From Veillonella sp. (GTDB lineage Bacteria > Bacillota > Negativicutes > Veillonellales > Veillonellaceae), in NCBI RefSeq assembly GCF_041333735.1, contig NZ_JBGKFB010000001.1:1498501-1562500 (forward strand): 64,000 nucleotides of DNA, in the 5' to 3' direction. This document shows positions 15,652-23,902 of the stretch, piece by piece. The notes beneath the pieces are model-generated. The model made no database searches and was not told the origin of the DNA. It was given only the letters and a program-made list of their open reading frames with translations. Position 1 is the first letter of the stretch; each line of letters starts with the position of its first letter. The position numbers and the translations under genes are program-made.

Positions 15652-16515
15652 ATGCAACGTATTAGAAAAGCCGTTATTCCAGCGGCTGGCTTTGGTACAC
15701 GCTTTTTACCAGCTACTAAAGCACAACCAAAGGAGATGCTTCCCATTGTAGATACACCAGCTATCCAATATATTGTGAAAGAAGCATTAGATTCTGGTAT
15801 TGAAGAAATCCTAATCATTACAGGCCGTAATAAACGCGCTATTGAAGATCATTTTGATAGCAGTGTTGAATTAGAACTACTTTTACAAAGCCAAGGTAAA
15901 AATAAACAGTTGGCTATAATTAAGGATTTAGCAGATATTAAAGTTCACTTTATTCGTCAAAAAGCTCCTCGTGGTCTTGGCGATGCTGTACTATGTGCGA
16001 AAGCTTTTATTGGTGATGAACCATTTGCTGTATTGCTTGGTGATGATATTGTATATAATCCTGAAAATCCATGCCTTAAACAGTTAATTGAGTGCTATGA
16101 CGAACATCCTGGCATTATTTTAGGGGCTCAATTTGTATCTGAAGATAAAGTTAGCTCTTATGGCATTGTATCCGGTGAAGCATTAGCAGATAATTTATAT
16201 CGCGTTCATAATTTGGTGGAAAAACCAAAAAAAGAAGATGCACCATCTAGACTTGCTGTATTAGGTCGCTATATTTTAACGCCAGATATTTTCAATATTT
16301 TGGAACATACAAAACCAGGTGTAGGTAATGAAGTTCAATTGACTGATGCTCTAGCAGCATCTAAAACCGATACGTATGCTTTAGCTTATGAAGGTATTCG
16401 TTATGATACAGGCGATAAATTAGGTTATTTGAAAGCTACTGTTGAGTATGCCCTTCGTAATGAAGAGTTAGGTGAAAATTTCAAAGCTTATTTGAAAGAA
16501 CTAGATCTTAAATAG
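15652..16515 (+). CDS. galU: UTP-glucose-1-phosphate uridylyltransferase
   Basis: A 287-residue nucleotidyltransferase of full length. The N-terminal signature GFGTRFLPATKAQPKEMLPI binds UTP, and VEKP and LTDAL motifs of bacterial GalU are present further on. It makes UDP-glucose, the precursor consumed by the Ugd and epimerase genes of the capsule locus at 35-53 kb and for LPS core sugars. AGGAGATAAT precedes the ATG. It follows lptD by 13 bp and ends in a strong terminator. Confidence 0.95.
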   Translation: MQRIRKAVIPAAGFGTRFLPATKAQPKEMLPIVDTPAIQYIVKEALDSGIEEILIITGRNKRAIEDHFDSSVELELLLQSQGKNKQLAIIKDLADIKVHFIRQKAPRGLGDAVLCAKAFIGDEPFAVLLGDDIVYNPENPCLKQLIECYDEHPGIILGAQFVSEDKVSSYGIVSGEALADNLYRVHNLVEKPKKEDAPSRLAVLGRYILTPDIFNILEHTKPGVGNEVQLTDALAASKTDTYALAYEGIRYDTGDKLGYLKATVEYALRNEELGENFKAYLKELDLK

Positions 16516-16532
16516 TGAATCTATATATGTAT

Positions 16533-16572
16533 ATTAAAAGAACCTGTGGATTCTACCATAGGTTCTTTTAAT
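16533..16572 (+). terminator. Rho-independent terminator after galU
   Basis: ATTAAAAGAACCT pairs with AGGTTCTTTTAAT around a GTGGATTCTACCAT loop that can extend the stem. The T-run is inside the right arm. Confidence 0.85.
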
Positions 16573-16593
16573 TGGTAGCGATATTTTCCATTA

Positions 16594-16627
16594 TTGTCAA
16601 CAAAACAAAGGTGATTTTGTTGACTAA
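16594..16627. promoter_or_regulatory. BirA-like operator (inverted repeat)
   Basis: TTGTCAAC (16594-16601) and GTTGACTAA (16619-16627) form an inverted repeat spaced by 17 bp. It resembles the bacterial BirA signal (TTGTtAAC-N~15-GTTaACAA). It overlaps the -35 of a consensus promoter in front of the bioY-containing operon, as expected for a biotin-repressed gene set. Confidence 0.6.
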
Positions 16628-16648
16628 TAAAATAATGTTGATTATAAT
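16620..16648 (+). promoter_or_regulatory. Consensus sigma-A promoter of the hotdog-bioY operon
   Basis: TTGACT (16620-16625), a 17-bp spacer, and TATAAT (16643-16648). The -10 sits inside a small palindrome (TTGATTATAATCAA). The start codon is 34 bp downstream. Confidence 0.8.
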
Positions 16649-16681
16649 CAATTTATTGAATAAATAAAGGAATGTGATTAT

Positions 16682-17248
16682 ATGAGATCGCTCTTTACAA
16701 CATTGTGTAATAATGATTTTGGATTACCAGGGCATAGTGTTATTAAGCATATGCATTATGATGCCTCGGGTAGTGATCAATCTATCTGTGGTATTTTATA
16801 TCAAGTTGCTAAAACTACTACAATTGGTATTCTAGACAAATCAGGCTTTTTAATTGTTGATTTACGACCGGTGCCGAAACATTTTCGTATCCGTTCTACA
16901 ATTCATCAAGAGAAAAACGACCGTACTATATCTTTTTCTAAGGACGATATAATACGATTTGTAAATGATATTAATGATACTAATGACATTCATCGTGAAG
17001 CACCCTATGTGGTACCGGGTTGTATGATTCTAGAAAATTTATGGAATTATTGGAACATTAGTAAATCTGCGCAGCAGATGGCTATTTATTTTCATGCACC
17101 CGTTATTGCAGATGATCAAGTAACTTTGGTGGAAAATTCTAAAGATGCCCAAGTAGAAGGGTATATCGGTGATACATTAGCTTTTTCGGCTACTTTTTTC
17201 GGTGAAAATGAAGATTTAACATCTTTAAAACAAAGATGTATTAGTTAG
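16682..17248 (+). CDS. Hotdog-fold, MaoC-like protein in a biotin operon
   Basis: A 188-residue protein. The central region FSKDDIIRFVNDINDTNDIH followed by PYVVPGCMILENLW matches the hot-dog helix and DxNPxH-like active-site pattern of MaoC/R-hydratase proteins. The Asp-Thr-Asn-Asp-Ile-His spacing is preserved in substance. Such proteins hydrate enoyl-thioesters or bind acyl-CoA. It is the first gene after the BirA-like promoter and lies 8 bp from bioY; a thiolase and an AMP-ligase follow. This suggests acyl-CoA chemistry linked to biotin or its pimelate precursor. Activity is not proven by the sequence, and a thioesterase role is an alternative. Confidence 0.6.
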   Translation: MRSLFTTLCNNDFGLPGHSVIKHMHYDASGSDQSICGILYQVAKTTTIGILDKSGFLIVDLRPVPKHFRIRSTIHQEKNDRTISFSKDDIIRFVNDINDTNDIHREAPYVVPGCMILENLWNYWNISKSAQQMAIYFHAPVIADDQVTLVENSKDAQVEGYIGDTLAFSATFFGENEDLTSLKQRCIS

Positions 17249-17256
17249 AGGTAATT

Positions 17257-17769
17257 ATGGAAGCAAGACGTTTAACAAAAATGGCTTTATTAACAGCCTT
17301 ATTATGTATTTCAGCATATATTTCTTTCCCATTGCCATTTAGTCCGGCCATGGTAACAGCATTGACTTTGGTGGCTACATTAACAGGCCTATTATTGCAA
17401 CCAAAGGATGCATTTATTGTCTTTATCGTATATGTTTTATTAGGCGCCGTTGGCCTACCTGTATTCGTTGGTGGTACGGCAGGTCTTGGTAAATTGTTGG
17501 GACCTACAGGGGGCTTTATTTTCTCTTGGCCTATAGCATATACATTGCTCAGCGTATTTAAAGGTCCTAAGAAAAGTTTCTTGTCTTATGCATGGCGTTC
17601 CCTTGTAATTACTATTCCTGTAGTATATCTATTTGGTGTTGCAGGCTTTATGATTGTAACAAAAACTGAACTTTGGGCGGCATTGCCTGTAGTAATGTTC
17701 CCATTCATTCCTGGGGATATTGTAAAATGTCTCGTTGCTTCTTGGTTAGCAACTAAAATTAAAATTTAG
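17257..17769 (+). CDS. bioY: Biotin transporter BioY (ECF S-component)
   Basis: A 170-residue membrane protein with six hydrophobic segments. The BioY hallmarks are the N-terminal helix followed by FPLPFSPAMVTALTL, then GAVGLPVFVGGTAGLGKLLG and PTGGFIFSWP, and a late FIPGDIVKCLVASWLA. BioY binds biotin with high affinity and works with EcfAT, or alone in some bacteria. It lies 8 bp after the hotdog gene under the BirA-like operator. A hairpin terminator follows, so the thiolase and ligase genes would depend on read-through or another promoter. Confidence 0.93.
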   Translation: MEARRLTKMALLTALLCISAYISFPLPFSPAMVTALTLVATLTGLLLQPKDAFIVFIVYVLLGAVGLPVFVGGTAGLGKLLGPTGGFIFSWPIAYTLLSVFKGPKKSFLSYAWRSLVITIPVVYLFGVAGFMIVTKTELWAALPVVMFPFIPGDIVKCLVASWLATKIKI

Positions 17770-17781
17770 AATGTAATAATG

Positions 17782-17815
17782 AAAAGAGGCATTCCTTGGG
17801 ATGCCTCTTTTCTGC
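17782..17815 (+). terminator. Terminator between bioY and thiolase genes
   Basis: AAAAGAGGCAT pairs with ATGCCTCTTTT around TCCTTGGG, followed by CTGCATTTT. It overlaps only the unlikely upstream extension of the thiolase frame, supporting the later start. Confidence 0.75.
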
Positions 17816-17835
17816 ATTTTCTTATAGGAGCTAAT

Positions 17836-18942
17836 ATGTCAGTATATATTCATGGTGGGCTTAGAACCCCTATAGGCGTATTAAATGGACAATATAGAAA
17901 TATGAGACCTGAAATGTTAGGAGCTCAACTCATTGATGAATTAATCAATCGTTATGATATTTCACAAGTGGATGGAATCTTCTGTGGCAATGCTGTGGGG
18001 ACTGGTGGTAATATTGGTCGTCTCATGGGGCTCATGACTAATTTACCGAATTCTGTTCCTGCGATTACCGTAGATATGCAATGTGCATCAGCATTGATGA
18101 GTATTGAAATGGCCTATGCACATATTGCATCAGGGGTTATGGATTCGGCTATTGCTGGTGGTATTGAAAGTTCTTCATTGCAGCCAGATAGGATGTATGC
18201 GGCTGGTGATGATCGTGAAGGCCTATATAAGGTTGCTCAGTTTAGCCCTCAAGATTGTTCTCCTTTAGCTATGTTAGAAGGGGCAGAGAGGACGATTCAA
18301 AAGCATAATGTATTAAAGGAAGACTTATATCCCTACATTATTGGCAGTCACAAACGCGCTTCTGAAGCTTTAAATAATCCGCATTTGAAATCTTACATTA
18401 TGCCTATTACCATCGATGGCAAAGCATGTGTAGATGAATGTATTCGGCCTAAAATGAATGAGAAACTATTATCACGGATGAAGCCTTTATTAGGACCTGA
18501 TTCTATTACAAATGCGGGTAATGCTTGTTTAACTCATGATGGCGCAGCTTTTGTATACGTATCTAATGAAAAAGGGCCCTTTAGAATTCATAGTGTTATG
18601 CCTTGGGCAGGTAACCCTCAGTTTAGCCCAGAAGGAGCTTTAGAAAGCACAGAAGCGATTTTAAAACACACTGGTCTAACGATGGATGATATTGATGTAG
18701 TGGAATGGAACGAAGCCTTTGCTATTATTGATGTGCTCTTCAATAAGGCCTATCCTAAGCATTTAGAGAAATATAATAAACTAGGTGGTGCCTTAGCGTA
18801 TGGACATCCTTATGGCTGTTCTGGTGCTATATTAGTTCTTCATTGTATGGCTGCTTTAGAATCTTGTAATGGACGCTATGGTTTGTGTGCAATTGCCGGT
18901 GCAGGTGGTACAGGAACTGCTTTGATTATGGAACGAATGTAA
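17836..18942 (+). CDS. Thiolase-family acyl-CoA acyltransferase (YhfS-like)
   Basis: A 368-residue thiolase with the full catalytic set: nucleophile C83 in DMQCASAL, NEAFA, H324 in AYGHPYGCSGA, and acid/base C351 in LCAIAGAGGTGTAL. I chose the ATG at 17836 because TAGGAG is 5 bases upstream; the in-frame ATG at 17779 lies in the terminator. Thiolases condense or cleave beta-ketoacyl-CoA. The neighbours (bioY, AMP-ligase, hotdog protein) reproduce the BirA-regulated yhfU-yhfT-yhfS set of Bacillus, suggesting a role in supplying or degrading acyl precursors of biotin. It is shorter than the typical ~390 residues. Confidence 0.88.
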   Translation: MSVYIHGGLRTPIGVLNGQYRNMRPEMLGAQLIDELINRYDISQVDGIFCGNAVGTGGNIGRLMGLMTNLPNSVPAITVDMQCASALMSIEMAYAHIASGVMDSAIAGGIESSSLQPDRMYAAGDDREGLYKVAQFSPQDCSPLAMLEGAERTIQKHNVLKEDLYPYIIGSHKRASEALNNPHLKSYIMPITIDGKACVDECIRPKMNEKLLSRMKPLLGPDSITNAGNACLTHDGAAFVYVSNEKGPFRIHSVMPWAGNPQFSPEGALESTEAILKHTGLTMDDIDVVEWNEAFAIIDVLFNKAYPKHLEKYNKLGGALAYGHPYGCSGAILVLHCMAALESCNGRYGLCAIAGAGGTGTALIMERM

Positions 18943-18943
18943 A

Positions 18944-20239
18944 ATGACAATTATTGAACGGTTACGACAATATAAAGAATTAGAGCCTCATAAGATTGCT
19001 CTCATTATAGATGATACAAAGTATACATATAGTGATTTATATGATGCCATTCTATCAATCGATATTGATGATAGTAGTCATATAGTAAATCTCACTGAAG
19101 CTAAAGAATCAGTAAAAAATAAAGTTCTTTTAATTCAGAGTCAATCCTTTCTAGAACAACTTGTACAATGGTTAGGTGCATTGTATAAATGTTACATTCC
19201 TATGGTATGCCATAATGAGATGGATGTAGACTATGTAGAGGAATTAGGACTCGTTATAGCATCTGAAGGGGTCCCACCATCAGCTGATTTTGGTGTGCTT
19301 ACATCAGGTACTACAGGACGCCCTAAGCCATTGTGGCGAAAGGAAGAATCTTGGCGAGAGTTTTTTGATATTCAAAATACTATCTTTCATATCAACGAAG
19401 ATACAAAAATTTTTTTGCAAGGAAGTTTTAGTTTTACTGGCGTTAGTAATATGGTTATCGCTGTTTTATGGGCAGGAGGAACCATTGTTACCACCAGTTC
19501 TATGCGTCCTACTCGTTGGATTGAACTGCTAGAACGATATGAAGTAGATCATGTTTATGCTCTTCCTACAAAACTTAGATTACTTGTAAGACAGTGTAAA
19601 GGTAAACTATTTTCTATTAATTATATTATTGCTGGATCTCAAGTGCTTGATCGTCATCTGATGGAACAGTTACAGTCGATATGCCCTAATATGGGATTTA
19701 TATTGTATTATGGAGCCACAGAGCTTAACTATATTACATATTGCACAGGCCGAGAGTGGCTTGAACGTGAAGGTACGGTAGGAAGACCATTTCCGTCTGT
19801 TCAAATTGAAGAGGATAAAGGCATTATTTATGTGACTACAAAATATCATATTGAAGGTATATCCGATACATATACCGTTAATGATTGTGGTTATATAGAT
19901 GCAGAGGGGTATTTTATGTTTACTGGGCGCCAAGGCGATGTGGTAAACAAGGGGGGCTATAAAATATCCATTCCCTCCATGGAAACCTATTTGCAATCTA
20001 TAGATGGTGTCTCAGAAGTAGCTATTATCGATATCATAGATGATGTAAAAGGGGAAGATTTTGTGGCGTATATGGTGTTGGAGGATAATCTTCTCGTAGC
20101 TGATGTTATGGAAATAATTCGGCATCATAGACCTTCCATAGAATGGCCAAAGTCGATTTACTCTATTCCTATGTTACCTCTTACGGAATGCTCAAAAGTT
20201 GATAAACGAAAGCTAAAAGAGTGGTATAATAAAGGGTAA
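18944..20239 (+). CDS. AMP-binding acyl-CoA synthetase/ligase (YhfT-like)
   Basis: A 431-residue adenylate-forming enzyme. The P-loop-like signature FGVLTSGTTGRPKPLW is present. A YYGATELNYITY motif corresponds to the YGxTE adenine motif, followed by the hinge region (FTGRQGDVVNKGGYKIS). The C-terminal catalytic lysine lies in CSKVDKRKLKEW. At 431 residues it is shorter than long-chain ligases (~500-560), with a compact N-terminal half. It starts 1 bp after the thiolase stop, so the two are co-translated. Substrate is unknown; a fatty or dicarboxylic acid feeding pimeloyl-type intermediates is an inference from context. Confidence 0.85.
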   Translation: MTIIERLRQYKELEPHKIALIIDDTKYTYSDLYDAILSIDIDDSSHIVNLTEAKESVKNKVLLIQSQSFLEQLVQWLGALYKCYIPMVCHNEMDVDYVEELGLVIASEGVPPSADFGVLTSGTTGRPKPLWRKEESWREFFDIQNTIFHINEDTKIFLQGSFSFTGVSNMVIAVLWAGGTIVTTSSMRPTRWIELLERYEVDHVYALPTKLRLLVRQCKGKLFSINYIIAGSQVLDRHLMEQLQSICPNMGFILYYGATELNYITYCTGREWLEREGTVGRPFPSVQIEEDKGIIYVTTKYHIEGISDTYTVNDCGYIDAEGYFMFTGRQGDVVNKGGYKISIPSMETYLQSIDGVSEVAIIDIIDDVKGEDFVAYMVLEDNLLVADVMEIIRHHRPSIEWPKSIYSIPMLPLTECSKVDKRKLKEWYNKG

Positions 20240-20266
20240 TCGTTTTTACTATTATAAGGAGGCATC

Positions 20267-21265
20267 ATGCAGATTAATAAAGCGGCGCTAGAGATTTTCG
20301 ATTTTACATCCTCTTTAGCCGTATACTCTGAACATGAATTAAAGGTTGGTGATCAAGCCATTCATGATTATATTGCTAATCATGTAGTTAAGGCATTCAA
20401 AGATCCCGGTGCTAGAACAGGTACCTTGCATGATGCAAGTCCATTTGGTAAACAACTAGTTGATTATAAAAATGGAGACCTCAAGTTTATAGATTTATCT
20501 AAGAATTTAGGTGAAAGCTTGTTTACCTATATGAAGCAAGCGACGGACTCCGTTGTTATTGATACGATTATTTGTGAAGCTGTTACGGACGCATCTTATA
20601 TCTGTATTCTTTTGTGCCAAGCTCATGATGCTTTTACTCATCAACTATTTAGTGAAGACGATGGCAGCTTATCCACAGAACTTGTTTCCCATAAGGCTGT
20701 GCTGCCTATGCCATCACAGAAGTTACGCGCCTTTGCATCAATTAATTTGAATGATTTTAGCGTTCGAATTTTTGAACCGAAAGGTGAATTTGATGGTGAA
20801 GTATCCTATATCTTAGCAGATAAGGTATTGCAATTAGGCACTAACCAATCTTCTAGAGATACGGTGAAAAAGGTAAAAGCTATCGTAGACAAGGTGGCTC
20901 AAGCTCATGAGTCGGATGGGGTCGTTGAATTAACGACTGCAAAGTCTATGATTGCTAAAAATGCAGAAGTATCTGACACAGTAGATCCTGTTCGAATTGT
21001 AGAAGAGGTATTTAAATCAAACCCTGTTCAACAAGAGGCGGCTAAGAAAGAATTAGCCGATGCGGATATGATGAGGCCTCTACCTGTAAACCGTGAGTTT
21101 GCTACGAAGGTTGGAGAACATCACAAGATTAAAACCGATACAGGCATTGAAATTTCTTTTCCTGTAGAGTATATGAAAAATCGCGAGTTCATTGAGATAA
21201 AAACAAATGATGATGGAACCTTGCGCATTGAATTAAAAAATATTAATAAAATCGTAAATAAATAG
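20267..21265 (+). CDS. Nucleoid-associated protein (NdpA/YejK family)
   Basis: A 332-residue soluble protein starting MQINKAALEIFDF. The LHDASPFGKQLVDYKNG region and the late FSVRIFEPKG / YILADKVLQLG strands fit the 37-kDa nucleoid-associated protein family (pfam04245). These proteins associate with the nucleoid, but their activity is poorly defined. AAGGAGG precedes the ATG. It sits 27 bp after the AMP-ligase and may be read from the same transcript, but no functional link is apparent. Confidence 0.75.
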   Translation: MQINKAALEIFDFTSSLAVYSEHELKVGDQAIHDYIANHVVKAFKDPGARTGTLHDASPFGKQLVDYKNGDLKFIDLSKNLGESLFTYMKQATDSVVIDTIICEAVTDASYICILLCQAHDAFTHQLFSEDDGSLSTELVSHKAVLPMPSQKLRAFASINLNDFSVRIFEPKGEFDGEVSYILADKVLQLGTNQSSRDTVKKVKAIVDKVAQAHESDGVVELTTAKSMIAKNAEVSDTVDPVRIVEEVFKSNPVQQEAAKKELADADMMRPLPVNREFATKVGEHHKIKTDTGIEISFPVEYMKNREFIEIKTNDDGTLRIELKNINKIVNK

Positions 21266-21346
21266 TAATGAAAAAATATATTTATAGATAGAAATATATT
21301 ATGGTACGATTAAATTTATTTGTTATGCTAGTATATGGAGGTTATA

Positions 21347-21838
21347 GTGGGTAAAGAGAAACATAAAAAAACAAATGCATTACGTATTTTAGATACTCAT
21401 AAGATACCTTATAGTATTAGCGAATATGAATGGTCTGAAGAGCGTGCTGCAGGCCTTCATGTAGTAGAAGCTTTAGGACTCGATGAAAAACAAGTCTTTA
21501 AAACACTTGTTGGTAAGGGCGATAAAACAGGGTTTGTAGTATTCTGTATTCCAGTGGCTGAAGAGTTAGATATGAAACAAGCAGCTCGTGTCAGTCATAA
21601 TAAGTCCGTAGAACTGGTTCATGTTAAGGACTTACTAGGTATTACCGGATATTTACGGGGCGGATGTTCTCCAGTGGGGATGAAAAAATCATTTCCTACC
21701 TATTTTGATGCTACAATGGAGCCTCAAGAGTTTGTATATGTAAGCGCTGGTCTACGAGGGATGCAGATGAAGGTAAGTCCAAAGGATTTGGCCTCTGTTG
21801 TAAAGGCTGAATTTGTAGCACTTACAATGGATCATTAA
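21347..21838 (+). CDS. ybaK: Cys-tRNA(Pro)/Cys-tRNA(Cys) deacylase, YbaK/EbsC family
   Basis: A 163-residue YbaK/ProX-type editing domain. It starts KTNALRILDTHKIPY and contains GLDEKQVFKTLVGKGD, VFCIPVAEELDMKQAAR, and GYLRGGCSPVGMKK, the conserved GGxSPxG substrate loop. It hydrolyses mischarged Cys-tRNA(Pro). I selected the GTG at 21347 because GGAGG is spaced 5 bases before it; the in-frame ATG at 21335 lies on the ribosome site itself. The RNase H gene starts 9 bp downstream. Confidence 0.9.
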   Translation: MGKEKHKKTNALRILDTHKIPYSISEYEWSEERAAGLHVVEALGLDEKQVFKTLVGKGDKTGFVVFCIPVAEELDMKQAARVSHNKSVELVHVKDLLGITGYLRGGCSPVGMKKSFPTYFDATMEPQEFVYVSAGLRGMQMKVSPKDLASVVKAEFVALTMDH

Positions 21839-21847
21839 GAGGTACGT

Positions 21848-22573
21848 ATGGCAAAGAAGTTTTATGCAGTTCGTCAAGGACGTGTGCCAGGAGTTTATAC
21901 TACATGGGCAGATTGTGAGAAACAGGTAAAAGGTTTTGGTGGTGCTATCTACAAATCTTTCCCTACAGAAGCAGAAGCACGTGCCTTTGTAGATGATTCA
22001 GGATTATCTTTGAGTGATTTTATGAGTGCTAAACGGAGCGAACCTAAATCGTCACAAGAGGTTAAGTCTAAATCTATGAATTCTAGACCTACAGGCTTTA
22101 GTTCTAACGTTCAAAATAAGGTATCTCCAAATGTGGTGAAACCAGATTTTACTAAGTCCAACCATGTCATTGCTTATATTGATGGTAGTTATAATAAAGG
22201 TACCAATACAGTTGGCGCTGGTGGTGTTATCTTCTTGAATGGGTCTAAGGAGACTTTTTCATTTCCTTCTAATGATGAACGATATACATCATTTTGGAAT
22301 GTAGCTGGTGAGCTACTAGCTGCTATGTATGTTATGAAATATGCTGTTGACCATGGTATTCCAGAATGTTCCCTATATTATGATTATATGGGGATTGAAA
22401 TGTGGGCTACCAAACGATGGAAACGCAATAATGCACTCACTCAACATTATGCTGCTTTTTATGACTCAATAAAAGACCGTGTGCGCATACACTTTCACAA
22501 GGTCGCTGCACATACGGGCGATACATATAATGAAATGGCTGATGTACTAGCCAAACAAGGCGCGGGAATTTAA
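21848..22573 (+). CDS. Ribonuclease H with N-terminal viroplasmin domain
   Basis: A 241-residue two-domain protein. Residues 1-45 form the caulimovirus-viroplasmin/RNHBD-like domain (KKFYAVRQGRVPGVYTTW, YKSFPTEAEARAFV), which binds RNA-DNA hybrids. A Ser/Lys-rich linker (~55-100) leads to an RNase HI domain. Acidic residues are preserved: IAYIDGSYNKG, VAGELLAAMYV and YYDYMGIEMW; then HKVAAHTGDTYNEMAD carries the late His and Asp. It removes RNA from RNA-DNA hybrids. AGAGGTAC precedes the ATG and spacing from ybaK is tight. Confidence 0.92.
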   Translation: MAKKFYAVRQGRVPGVYTTWADCEKQVKGFGGAIYKSFPTEAEARAFVDDSGLSLSDFMSAKRSEPKSSQEVKSKSMNSRPTGFSSNVQNKVSPNVVKPDFTKSNHVIAYIDGSYNKGTNTVGAGGVIFLNGSKETFSFPSNDERYTSFWNVAGELLAAMYVMKYAVDHGIPECSLYYDYMGIEMWATKRWKRNNALTQHYAAFYDSIKDRVRIHFHKVAAHTGDTYNEMADVLAKQGAGI

Positions 22574-22595
22574 CTTTCTCAGAAAGGAGGGTGTT

Positions 22596-23519
22596 ATGAA
22601 TATATGTGTTACTGGTGGGGCCGGTTTTATTGGTTCCCATCTCGTTGATCGATTAATTGAATTGGGGCACAATGTGCTCGTTATAGATAATCTATCTACA
22701 GGTATGCGTTCTTTTGTACATGATTCTGCTCAATTTATTGAGATGGATGTACGAGATCCAAAATTATTATCTGTCTTTGAAGAGTTTAAGCCCTCTATTG
22801 TATTTCATGAGGCTGCCCAAACTATGGTTCAATCCTCTATGGAGAATCCAAGTTATGACTGTGATGTTAATTTGTTAGGGCTTATTAATGTACTTGATGC
22901 CTGTCGTAAGGTGAAAGTTGAACAATTCTTAATGCCTTCTTCGGCTGCTGTGTATGGGGACTTAGCAGTATTGCCATTGACAGAAGAACTAAGTGGTATG
23001 CCATCATCCTTCTATGGTTTGACTAAGCTTACTGCAGAAGGGTATTTACGTATCTATCGTGAAGCTTTCGGGTTAAATACTGTATGTTTTAGATATGCCA
23101 ATGTATATGGTCCACGTCAAGGTGATGGTGGCGAAGGTGGCGTTATTAGTATTTTCAATCGTTTAATCGTTGAAGGTAAGCCTTTAACCGTATATGGTGA
23201 TGGGGAACAAACAAGAGACTTCATTTATGTAGAAGATGTGGTAGAAGCTAATATTAAGGCTATGAGCAATACTAGCTGTACAGGTATTTATAACGTGTCT
23301 ACCAATACGGGAACATCTGTTAATGAGTTGATTACGCGATTTAGATCTATTAGTGGTGCTGATTTTATGGTTCATTATGAAGACGAACGCATAGGGGATA
23401 TCAAACATTCACGTTTAAGTAATGCAAAGGCAGAACGTGATTTTGGATTTGTAGCTTCCACAACATTAGATGAGGGCTTACAAAAAACATTAGAATATTT
23501 TAAAGCTCATCATAAGTAA
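22596..23519 (+). CDS. NAD-dependent sugar-nucleotide epimerase (UDP-glucose 4-epimerase-like, extended SDR)
   Basis: A 307-residue extended SDR. The Rossmann motif GGAGFIGSH opens the protein, the catalytic YGLTK (Tyr-x-x-x-Lys) lies near residue 144 after PSSAAVYG, and RYANVYGPRQG is typical of UDP-sugar epimerases. It would interconvert UDP-glucose/UDP-galactose or their N-acetyl forms; the exact substrate cannot be fixed. AAAGGAGG precedes the ATG. Because galE at 25.3 kb is decayed, this gene may carry the cell's epimerase function. Confidence 0.85.
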   Translation: MNICVTGGAGFIGSHLVDRLIELGHNVLVIDNLSTGMRSFVHDSAQFIEMDVRDPKLLSVFEEFKPSIVFHEAAQTMVQSSMENPSYDCDVNLLGLINVLDACRKVKVEQFLMPSSAAVYGDLAVLPLTEELSGMPSSFYGLTKLTAEGYLRIYREAFGLNTVCFRYANVYGPRQGDGGEGGVISIFNRLIVEGKPLTVYGDGEQTRDFIYVEDVVEANIKAMSNTSCTGIYNVSTNTGTSVNELITRFRSISGADFMVHYEDERIGDIKHSRLSNAKAERDFGFVASTTLDEGLQKTLEYFKAHHK

Positions 23520-23539
23520 GGTATATAAGGTTTGGGGAC

Positions 23540-23818
23540 ATGAGTGATACACAATTCTGGGTTACTGTAGGGGTATGGAATCTAATTGTATTTAGTATGT
23601 ATGGATATGATAAGCTATGTGCTATTAAGGGGTATAATCGGATTTCAGAGTTCACACTATTATTTTTAGCATTTGCCTTTGGCGGCCTTGGTGCGCTATT
23701 GGGCATGGTTATTTGGCGTCATAAGACTTTAAAGCTCAAGTTTAAACTAGCTATCCCTATTGCATTGTTATGGTCTGTTTATGCAGTGGGGTTTGGTTAT
23801 GGTTTGTGGGTGAATTGA
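23540..23818 (+). CDS. DUF1294 family small membrane protein
   Basis: A 92-residue protein with three or so membrane segments. The MYGYDKLCAIKGYNRISE stretch (D-K near a membrane boundary, then the R-I-x-E pattern) and LAFAFGGLGALLGMVIWRHKT match DUF1294. The function of the family is unknown. The start ATG at 23540 has a weak upstream GGGG. It lies 20 bp after the epimerase. Confidence 0.8.
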   Translation: MSDTQFWVTVGVWNLIVFSMYGYDKLCAIKGYNRISEFTLLFLAFAFGGLGALLGMVIWRHKTLKLKFKLAIPIALLWSVYAVGFGYGLWVN

Positions 23819-23829
23819 TTGCATAAACT

Positions 23830-23871
23830 AATATTTTATTCATTGTTTTATGGTATAATGAATAAAATATT
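23830..23871. promoter_or_regulatory. Inverted repeat around the pgi -10 element
   Basis: A perfect 15-bp inverted repeat (23830-23844 and 23857-23871; AATATTTTATTCATT arms) encloses a 12-nt centre. That centre runs into an extended -10 TGGTATAAT (core 23854-23859). It could be an operator for the downstream gene or an AT-only bidirectional terminator of the DUF1294 gene. Confidence 0.5.
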
Positions 23872-23902
23872 GTACATAAAATGTCAGTGAAGGAGATATT
23901 TG

